Below are positions 1 to 5,465 of a stretch of 7,331 nt of DNA, one piece after another. The number at the start of each line of letters is the position of its first letter. The first letter of the stretch is position 1. Source of the stretch: Pseudomonadota bacterium (GTDB lineage: Bacteria > Pseudomonadota > Alphaproteobacteria > Acetobacterales > Acetobacteraceae); the NCBI GenBank assembly GCA_021808185.1, contig JAKBCB010000177.1, forward strand, positions 1 to 7,331, read 5' to 3'. Made by a program: the position numbers and the translations under genes. Below the pieces are notes generated by a model. The model had not been told where the DNA came from. It saw only the letters and a list, made by a program, of their open reading frames with translations, and did no database searches.

Positions 1-959
1 TTCACCGCCCGGCCCTGGAAGTCGGCAAGCGAGCGATAGCCCTTGCCGTCCATCCAGTTGGAAAGCCCGTCGATCATATCCTCGACGATGCGGAAGCCAT
101 GATGCATCGCGGCGGTGCATACCTGAACCGTGCCCGCGCCAAGGGCGATGAACTCGGCTGCGTCGCGCCAGGTCGAGACACCGCCGATGCCGGAGATGGG
201 AAGGCCCGGAATGTCGCGCGCGATGTCGCCCACCATCCGCAGGGCCACCGGCTTCACCGCCGGGCCGCAATAGCCGCCATGCGTGCCCTGCCCGTCCACC
301 ACCGGCTCCGGCGCCATGGCGTCGAGGTTCACTTCGCAGATCGACATGATCGTGTTGATCAGGCTCACCGCGTCCGCGCCACCGGCCCGCGCCGCGTTGG
401 CGGGTGCCAGGATGTTGGTCACGTTCGGCGTGAGCTTGACGATCACCGGCATTTTCGAGTGCTGCTTGCACCACTGCGTGACCATCTGCACGTACTCGGG
501 CACCTGCCCGACCGCGGCGCCCATGTTGCGCTCGCTCATCCCGTGCGGGCAGCCGAAATTCAGCTCGATCCCGTCGCAGCCTGTGTCCTCGACCTGCGGC
601 AGGATCGCCTTCCAGGCGCTCTCCACGCACGGCACCATCAGGCTGACCACCACCGCCCGGTCCGGCCAGTCGCGCTTGACCTGCCGGATCTCGTCGAGGT
701 TCACCTGCAACGGCCGGTCGGTGATCAGCTCGATATTGTTGAACCCCGCGACGCGCGTGCCGTTATAGGACATCGCGCCGTAGCGGCTGGAGACATTGAC
801 GATCGGCGGATCTTCCCCGAGCGTCTTCCACACCACGCCGCCCCACCCGGCCTCGAACGCGCGCACCACATTGTACGCCTTGTCGGTCGGCGGCGCGGAG
901 GCGAGCCAGAACGGGTTCGGGGACCGGATGCCGGCAAAGTTGATGCTCAGGTCTGCCAT
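1..959 (-). CDS. preA: NAD-dependent dihydropyrimidine dehydrogenase, catalytic subunit PreA (3' end cut by window)
   Basis: Reduces uracil or thymine to the 5,6-dihydro base using electrons passed from PreT; cytosolic and FMN-dependent. I translated 319 residues from the ATG at 959 to the window edge, with no stop. What is visible is the dihydroorotate-dehydrogenase-like FMN barrel. Key segments are WKT (Lys45), NFGCPHGM at 134-141, VKLTPN at 174-179, LINT at 200-203 and SGIGG at 256-260. By comparison with mammalian DPD, Cys137 is the proposed active-site general acid, and Asn134, Asn202 and Thr203 would bind the pyrimidine. Family members are about 410-425 residues, so roughly 90-105 residues are missing; these normally carry two ferredoxin-type 4Fe-4S motifs, which cannot be checked here. 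It starts 15 nt after the preT stop and is surely in its operon. NAD rather than NADP use is assumed from the bacterial two-subunit family. Confidence 0.95.
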   Translation of the reverse strand, partial: MADLSINFAGIRSPNPFWLASAPPTDKAYNVVRAFEAGWGGVVWKTLGEDPPIVNVSSRYGAMSYNGTRVAGFNNIELITDRPLQVNLDEIRQVKRDWPDRAVVVSLMVPCVESAWKAILPQVEDTGCDGIELNFGCPHGMSERNMGAAVGQVPEYVQMVTQWCKQHSKMPVIVKLTPNVTNILAPANAARAGGADAVSLINTIMSICEVNLDAMAPEPVVDGQGTHGGYCGPAVKPVALRMVGDIARDIPGLPISGIGGVSTWRDAAEFIALGAGTVQVCTAAMHHGFRIVEDMIDGLSNWMDGKGYRSLADFQGRAV

Positions 960-966
960 GATCGCG

Positions 967-974
967 CTCCCCTC
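967..974 (-). promoter_or_regulatory. Ribosome binding site of preA
   Basis: Read on the minus strand the 15-nt preT-preA gap starts GAGGGGAG and leaves 7 nt before the ATG at 959. This purine-rich site supports that ATG as the preA start and fits polycistronic translation with preT. Confidence 0.7.
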
Positions 975-2321
975 TCAGCCGGCAAGAAAGGCGTGAATTG
1001 CGTCACCGGCGATGCGTCCGTCGGCGACAGCGGACACCGTCAGATCGACACCGGCCACACAGTCGCCGCCCGCGAACACGCCCGGCATCGAGGTGCGCCG
1101 CGCGGCATCGACGGCGATACGCCCGTCCTCGACCGCCAGCGTCAGCGTGCCGCCGCTGGCCAGCGGGTCGGCCACGAACACCTGTCCCACCGCCTTCAGC
1201 ACCATATCAGCCGCCAGCACAAAGGTCTCGCCCGTCGGCACCGCGCGCCCCGTTGCATCGGCCTTTGTGCGCATGAATTCGACGGCGGTGACATAGCCGG
1301 CCTCGCCCAACAGCCGGTGCGGCGTGGCCCAGTGGCGGATGCGCACGCCGTTGGTCTGCGCCCATTCCTGTTCGTCCTTGGTCGCGGACATCTCCTCCGC
1401 GCCGCGACGATAGACAATGGTGACATCCTCGGCACCCAGGCGGCGGGATTGCGTCGCCGCGTCGATGGCGGTGTTGCCGCCGCCGATCACCACCACGCGG
1501 CGGCCGACCGGCAGCACGCCCTTGTCGCCGGCCTGCCGAAGGTCCGCGATGAAATCGACGGCGTTGCGCACGCCACCCAGCGTCTCACCCTCGATCGCCA
1601 GCGCGCGCACCCCGGCCTGCCCGATGCCGAGGAACACCGCGTCGTACTGCTTCGACAGGCTCGGCACATCGATGTCGCGGCCAAGCTGCTTGCCGTAGTC
1701 GATGGAAATGCCGCCGACCGAGAGAATGAAGGCCACCTCGCGCTGGGCGAAATCGTCGGCGAGCTTGTACGCGGCGATGCCGTATTCGTTCAGCCCGCCC
1801 GGCTTCGGCCTGGCTTCGAACACCGTGACATCGTGCCCATGCAGCGCCAGCCGATGCGCGCAGGCGAGGCCCGCCGGCCCCGCGCCCACCACCGCCACGC
1901 GCTTGCCGGTGGCGGGGGCACGCTGGAACGGCGCCGGGTCGTGCTGCATCAGCCAATCTGTGGCCCGGCGTTGCAGCGCGCCGATGCGCACCGGCCGTTC
2001 CTCCTCCGCCATGCGCACGCAGGCGCCCTCGCACAGGATTTCCGTGGGACACACGCGCGCGCAACTGCCGCCAAAAATGTTCTGTTCGAGAATCCTCAGC
2101 GCCGAACCGCGAAGATTTCCCGTCGCGATCTTCTTGATGAAGCCCGGAATGTCGATGCCGGTCGGGCACGCCTCCATGCACGGCGCGTCGTAGCAGAAGT
2201 AGCAGCGGCTCGCCTCCACCACCGCCTCGTGCGGCGTCAGCGGCGGGTGCGCATCGCCGAAATTCGCGGCAAGCTGCGCGGGCGACAGGCGGGCGGCGGC
2301 GATATCCGGGGTCTCAGGCAC
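975..2321 (-). CDS. preT: Dihydropyrimidine dehydrogenase, FAD/Fe-S electron-input subunit PreT
   Basis: Takes electrons from NAD(P)H through FAD and Fe-S clusters and feeds PreA. From the GTG at 2321 it is 448 residues, near the usual length of this GltD-like subunit. Cys40, 43, 48 and 52 and Cys91, 97 and 101, plus Gln117, have exactly the spacing of the two N-terminal 4Fe-4S clusters of mammalian DPD, including the unusual glutamine ligand; Cys101 would complete the first cluster. An FAD dinucleotide motif VGAGPAG lies at 145-151, a second nucleotide-binding motif VIGGGNTAIDAA at 278-289, and the closing FAD motif GGD at 418-420. The frame is open back to a TTG at 2387, but the GTG has a GGAGG site and that TTG falls in the likely promoter. 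GltD and the NfnB-type subunit are relatives; direct linkage to preA settles the identity. NAD versus NADP preference cannot be read by eye. Confidence 0.95.
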   Translation of the reverse strand: MPETPDIAAARLSPAQLAANFGDAHPPLTPHEAVVEASRCYFCYDAPCMEACPTGIDIPGFIKKIATGNLRGSALRILEQNIFGGSCARVCPTEILCEGACVRMAEEERPVRIGALQRRATDWLMQHDPAPFQRAPATGKRVAVVGAGPAGLACAHRLALHGHDVTVFEARPKPGGLNEYGIAAYKLADDFAQREVAFILSVGGISIDYGKQLGRDIDVPSLSKQYDAVFLGIGQAGVRALAIEGETLGGVRNAVDFIADLRQAGDKGVLPVGRRVVVIGGGNTAIDAATQSRRLGAEDVTIVYRRGAEEMSATKDEQEWAQTNGVRIRHWATPHRLLGEAGYVTAVEFMRTKADATGRAVPTGETFVLAADMVLKAVGQVFVADPLASGGTLTLAVEDGRIAVDAARRTSMPGVFAGGDCVAGVDLTVSAVADGRIAGDAIHAFLAG

Positions 2322-2330
2322 GGGGCAGCG

Positions 2331-2335
2331 CCTCC
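2331..2335 (-). promoter_or_regulatory. Ribosome binding site that decides the preT start
   Basis: On the minus strand GGAGG is followed by 9 nt and then GTG at 2321-2319. None of the other in-frame candidates upstream (a GTG at residue 16 of the longest frame, or the TTG at 2387) was seen to have a comparable site. The choice removes 22 residues of low-complexity, family-unlike N-terminus. Confidence 0.7.
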
Positions 2336-2358
2336 ATGGCACGGTGACACATGCGCAA

Positions 2359-2387
2359 ACTAAAATCCCGCCATGCGAGTTCGTCAA
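2359..2387 (-). promoter_or_regulatory. Predicted sigma-70-type promoter of preTA
   Basis: On the minus strand TTGACG (2387-2382) and TTTAGT (2364-2359) are separated by 17 nt, matching the consensus at 5/6 and 4/6 positions. Transcription would begin near 2352, giving a leader of about 30 nt that contains the GGAGG site and ends at the GTG start. The palindromic operator lies just upstream of the -35 box. Found by eye; no start-site data. Confidence 0.5.
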
Positions 2388-2396
2388 TGCGGAATC

Positions 2397-2412
2397 TTGA
2401 CCGCGCGGTCAG
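2397..2412. promoter_or_regulatory. Predicted RutR-type operator in the divergent region
   Basis: TTGACCGCGCGGTCAG contains a 14-bp perfect palindrome (2398-2411). The published E. coli RutR site is TTGACCAnnTGGTCAA; this one keeps TTGACC and GGTCA and differs only in the inner A/T pair and the last base. Short outer arms AATC and GATT continue the symmetry with one extra T on the left. It sits between preTA and the divergent gene for a RutR-like protein, which is its obvious ligand. It overlaps the -35 box of the rightward promoter, so repression of the regulator and dihydropyrimidinase genes is expected. It is upstream of the leftward -35 box, so the effect on preTA could be of either sign. 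Binding is inferred. Confidence 0.75.
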
Positions 2413-2426
2413 ATTCGGTCTGTGAT
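2397..2426 (+). promoter_or_regulatory. Predicted promoter of the rutR-like/dihydropyrimidinase operon
   Basis: TTGACC (2397-2402) and TGTGAT (2421-2426) are 18 nt apart, matching consensus at 5/6 and 4/6 positions. The -35 hexamer is the left half of the operator palindrome, the layout expected for an autorepressed gene. The leader to the ATG at 2462 would be about 29 nt. Confidence 0.4.
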
Positions 2427-2461
2427 CGCGGAACGGCAAGAGAAAGACCGACAACGGCCCG

Positions 2462-3121
2462 ATGGACACGTCCGCGATCTTCACCCAGGAGCCCTCGGAA
2501 CCCGGCAGCGTCCGGCGCGAGGCGACCGCCGCCATCCTCGCCGCGGCGGAACGGGTGTTCTCACGCGGCGGGTTCGAGGCGGCGCGGATGGCCGAGATCG
2601 CGGCCGAAGCCGGGCTGCCGAAAGCCAATCTGCACTACTATTTCGGCACCAAGGAACGCCTGTACGCGGCGGTGCTGGAAGACATCGTAACCCAGTGGCT
2701 CGATGCCGCCGCCGAGTGGATCGTGCCGGAGCGGCACCCGGCGGAGGCGCTGTCGGGCTATGTGCGCGCGAAGCTGGCGGACGCGCGGGTGCGCCCCGGC
2801 GCCTCGCGCATCTTCGCCGGCGAGTTGCTGCGCGGCGCGCCGCTGGTCATGCCCTTCCTGCGCGGAGAACTGCGCCGCCGCGTCGAGGCGATGGGCCGCG
2901 TGATCGAAAGCTGGAGCGCGCGCGGGCTGATGGACAAGGTCGCGCCCGCGCATCTGTTCTTCGCCATCTGGGCGATGACGCAGACCTACGCCGATTTCGA
3001 CGTGCAGATCCGCGCCGTGCTGGGCGAGGATGGCGCGCATGAGGACGAGACGTTCGCCGCCGCCACCGCCACGGTGACGGCGCTGGTATTGAAGGGCTGC
3101 GGCGTCCACGCCGCGGCGTAG
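2462..3121 (+). CDS. rutR: RutR-like TetR/AcrR-family regulator of pyrimidine catabolism
   Basis: DNA-binding transcription factor of 219 residues, expected to act as a dimer on the operator at 2397-2412 and to respond to a pyrimidine. The N-terminal TetR domain spans about 20-70, with the helix-turn-helix at about 42-61 ending NLHYYFGTKERLY. The C-terminal half carries segments like E. coli RutR: SRIFAGELLRGAPLVM (115-130) and FFAIWAMTQTYADF (166-179), the latter matching the RutR segment MIWASTQHYADF closely. RutR itself binds uracil and thymine; ligand here is inferred. The ATG at 2462 is the only start ahead of the DNA-binding domain, since an in-frame TGA lies at 2423-2425. Its ribosome site is poor (AAGAGAAAG, 15 nt away), suggesting low expression. 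It leads an operon with the dihydropyrimidinase gene 17 nt downstream. Confidence 0.88.
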   Translation: MDTSAIFTQEPSEPGSVRREATAAILAAAERVFSRGGFEAARMAEIAAEAGLPKANLHYYFGTKERLYAAVLEDIVTQWLDAAAEWIVPERHPAEALSGYVRAKLADARVRPGASRIFAGELLRGAPLVMPFLRGELRRRVEAMGRVIESWSARGLMDKVAPAHLFFAIWAMTQTYADFDVQIRAVLGEDGAHEDETFAAATATVTALVLKGCGVHAAA

Positions 3122-3125
3122 CAAC

Positions 3126-3130
3126 AGGAG
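3126..3130 (+). promoter_or_regulatory. Ribosome binding site of dihydropyrimidinase
   Basis: AGGAG lies 8 nt before the ATG at 3139, inside the 17-nt gap after the regulator stop codon. It is much stronger than the site of the regulator gene, so the enzyme should be made in excess of the repressor from one transcript. Confidence 0.7.
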
Positions 3131-3138
3131 ACTGGGCG

Positions 3139-4587
3139 ATGTCGCTGCTGGTACGGGGCGGAACGGTGGTGAACGCGGAGACGACCGCGCGCGCCGATGT
3201 GCTGTGCGAAAACGGCAAGATCGTGCAGGTGGCCGACAACATCGCCCCGCCCGCCGGCGCGGAGGTCGTCGATGCCGGCGGGATGCTGGTGATGCCGGGC
3301 GGCATCGATCCGCACACCCACATGGAACTGATGTTCATGGGTCAGGTGGCGAGCGACGATTTCTTCTCCGGCACCTCGGCGGGCGTGGCCGGCGGCACGA
3401 CGATGATCATCGACTTCGCGATCCCGGCACCGGGCGATTCCATGGTCCAGACCTGGAAGGACTGGAGCGCCAAGGCGGAAAAGGCCGCCGCCGACTACAG
3501 TTTCCACGTCGCCGTCACCTCGTGGTCGGACAAGGTGCACGAGGAAATGGGTATCCTGACGCGCGACTACGGCGTCAACAGCTTCAAGCACTTCATGGCG
3601 TACAAGGGTGCGTTGATGGTCGATGACGGGGTGCTGCTGCATTCCATCGGCCGCGCGCTGGAACTGGGCGCCATCTGCAACATCCACGCGGAGAACGGCG
3701 ACGCGGTCTATCACATGCAGCAGAAGCTGCTCGCCGCCGGCATCACCGGGCCGGAGGCGCACGCGCTGTCGCGCCCGCCGGGGGTGGAGGGCGAAGCCGC
3801 GCAGCGCGTGATCGCGATTGCGGGCTTGCTCGGCGCGCCGATCTACATCGTGCATGTCTCCACCCAGGAAGCGACCGAGGCAATCGCGCGCGCCCGTGCC
3901 CAGGGCCAGCGCGTGTACGGCGAAGTTCTCGCGCAGCACCTGGTGATCGACGAAAGCGTGTATCAGAACCCGGACTGGTTCGCCGCCGCCGCGCATGTCA
4001 TGAGCCCGCCGTTCCGGGCGAAGCACCATCAGCAGGCGCTGTGGTCGGGCCTCGTGTCCGGCGCGCTGCAAACCACCGCGACGGACCATTGCGTGTTCTG
4101 CGCGCCGCAGAAGGCGATGGGCCGGCACGATTTCACCAAAATCCCCAACGGCACCGGCGGGATCGAGGATCGCATGGGCATCCTCTGGCATCACGGCGTC
4201 GGCACCGGGCGGATCACGCCGAACGAGTTCGTGCGCATCACCTCCACCAACACCGCGCAGATCTTCAACATCCATCCGCGCAAGGGCGCCGTCGCGGTCG
4301 GGGCGGACGCCGACATCGTGGTGTGGGACGCGAACGCAAGCCGCACCATCTCGGTCAAGACGCATCACCAGAACGTCGATTTCAACGTGTTCGAGGGGAT
4401 GGAGGTCACTGGCCTCGCGCGTCATACCATCTCGCGCGGCAAGCTGGTGTGGACCGATGGCGACCTGCGCACGGTTCGTGGCGCCGGCCGCTACGTGGAG
4501 CGCCCGGTGTTTCCGGCCCCGATGCGCGCGCAGGCAACCCTGAACGCAGCGCACACGCCGAAGGGAGTGTCCCGGCCCGCCGGATGA
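3139..4587 (+). CDS. hydA: Dihydropyrimidinase (D-hydantoinase family)
   Basis: Opens the ring of 5,6-dihydrouracil or dihydrothymine to N-carbamoyl-beta-alanine or its methyl derivative, the second step of reductive pyrimidine breakdown; cytosolic, binuclear zinc amidohydrolase. The 482-residue length is normal. All metal ligands are visible: His59 and His61 (DPHTH), the carboxylated Lys150 (SFKHFMAYK), His183 (HAENGD), His239 (IVHVS) and Asp316 (TATDH). Substrate residues of the family are also present: Tyr155, Ser289 and Asn337. The C-terminal part has the typical IFNIHPRKG (355-363) and DADIVVWDAN. Members are also called hydantoinase or phenylhydantoinase from their side activity; the preTA and RutR-like neighbours favour a true dihydropyrimidinase. 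Allantoinase and dihydroorotase are less likely from length and motifs. The stop overlaps the next gene by ATGA. Confidence 0.94.
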   Translation: MSLLVRGGTVVNAETTARADVLCENGKIVQVADNIAPPAGAEVVDAGGMLVMPGGIDPHTHMELMFMGQVASDDFFSGTSAGVAGGTTMIIDFAIPAPGDSMVQTWKDWSAKAEKAAADYSFHVAVTSWSDKVHEEMGILTRDYGVNSFKHFMAYKGALMVDDGVLLHSIGRALELGAICNIHAENGDAVYHMQQKLLAAGITGPEAHALSRPPGVEGEAAQRVIAIAGLLGAPIYIVHVSTQEATEAIARARAQGQRVYGEVLAQHLVIDESVYQNPDWFAAAAHVMSPPFRAKHHQQALWSGLVSGALQTTATDHCVFCAPQKAMGRHDFTKIPNGTGGIEDRMGILWHHGVGTGRITPNEFVRITSTNTAQIFNIHPRKGAVAVGADADIVVWDANASRTISVKTHHQNVDFNVFEGMEVTGLARHTISRGKLVWTDGDLRTVRGAGRYVERPVFPAPMRAQATLNAAHTPKGVSRPAG

Positions 4588-5465
4588 CTCAGACGATCAC
4601 GCTGGACGACGGCGCGGCCCGCGTCGTCGTCCGCGCCGATCTCGGCGCCGGGCTTGCGCGCTACGAGCTGCGCGATGGAACCCCGTTGTTCCGCCCCGCG
4701 CCGGAGAACGCGACGGACCCGTTCGTGCTGGCCAACATCCTGCTGCTGCCTTGGTCCAATCGCATCGGCGCCGGCGGTTTCGCGTTCGAGGGCGAGCACT
4801 ACGCGCTGGCGCGCAATGTCGCGGGCGAGGCGTCTCCTTTGCACGGCAGCGGATTTCAGCAGGCGTGGCAGGTCACGCACGCCAGCGCCACCCGCGCCGA
4901 GCTGGAGCTTGAATGCGACGTGCCGGCGCCGTTTCGCTACACCGCGCGCGCCAGCTACCAACTTGCCGATGGCGCGCTGACGGTGACACTCGCGGTGGCC
5001 AATGCCGCCGCGCGGGCGCTGCCCTATGGCCTGGGCGTGCATCCCTGGCTGCCGCGCACGCGGCACACCACGCTGCTGCTGCCGGCAAGCGCTGCATGGC
5101 TTGAGGACGACGCCCATCTGCCGACCGCGCGCGTGCCCATCGCAGCCCGCCCCGACTGGGATTTCTCGGCGCAGCGCCCCCTGCCCGCCGGCTGGATCAA
5201 CAACGCCTTCGTCGGCTGGCCCGGCCATGCCAGCATCGTCTGGCCGGAACGCGACCTCGCGCTCGACATCGCCGCGGGGCCGAACCTGTCCACCTGCATC
5301 GTGTTCTCACCCGGCCAGGACAGCGACTTTGTGTGCGTCGAGCCGGTGACACACCTGCCCAACGCGCACAACCTGCCGGGTGGCCCGGAGGCGAACGGCC
5401 TGACGGTCCTGCTGACCGACGAGGAACTCGCCGTGGCCTGCCGCTTCTCGCCGCGACGCCTGTAG
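4584..5465 (+). CDS. Aldose 1-epimerase (galactose mutarotase-like) family protein
   Basis: Members interconvert alpha and beta anomers of free sugars or sugar phosphates; substrate here is unknown. The protein has 293 residues and a single beta-sandwich domain. Family residues are visible: PWSNRI (56-61) with Asn59 and Arg60 for sugar binding, LHG with His87, GLGVHPWL with catalytic His153, and CVEPVTHLPNA (251-261) with catalytic Glu253. All are intact, so it is probably active. The ATG at 4584 overlaps the dihydropyrimidinase TGA (ATGA), implying translational coupling; no strong ribosome site was seen. The frame is open far upstream inside the previous gene, but homology starts at this ATG. 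An operon with a pyrimidine enzyme is unusual: it may act on ribose freed from nucleosides, or serve the sugar pathway of the convergent edd. Both roles are guesses. No signal peptide. Confidence 0.88.
   Translation: MTQTITLDDGAARVVVRADLGAGLARYELRDGTPLFRPAPENATDPFVLANILLLPWSNRIGAGGFAFEGEHYALARNVAGEASPLHGSGFQQAWQVTHASATRAELELECDVPAPFRYTARASYQLADGALTVTLAVANAAARALPYGLGVHPWLPRTRHTTLLLPASAAWLEDDAHLPTARVPIAARPDWDFSAQRPLPAGWINNAFVGWPGHASIVWPERDLALDIAAGPNLSTCIVFSPGQDSDFVCVEPVTHLPNAHNLPGGPEANGLTVLLTDEELAVACRFSPRRL

Noticed and set aside
671..678. TTGACCTG inside preA as a second regulator site
   Set aside because: Only one half-site; no inverted GGTCA partner follows at the proper distance, and it is inside coding sequence.
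99..2363. A 754-residue open frame on the plus strand
   Set aside because: It lies antisense across preA and preT. It is rich in His, Arg and Ala with no recognisable motif, as expected from the reverse complement of high-GC coding DNA.
2561..3124. A 187-residue minus-strand frame opposite the regulator
   Set aside because: The plus-strand product has a clear TetR helix-turn-helix and RutR-like C-terminal segments; the antisense frame has neither.
2986..4554. A 522-residue open frame on the minus strand
   Set aside because: It is antisense to the dihydropyrimidinase, whose catalytic residues are all intact; composition is Arg/His/Asp-rich and shadow-like.
4041..4583. Upstream open extension of the epimerase frame
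   Set aside because: These 181 codons overlap the dihydropyrimidinase in another frame; family-like sequence begins only at the ATG at 4584, so it is not a fusion.
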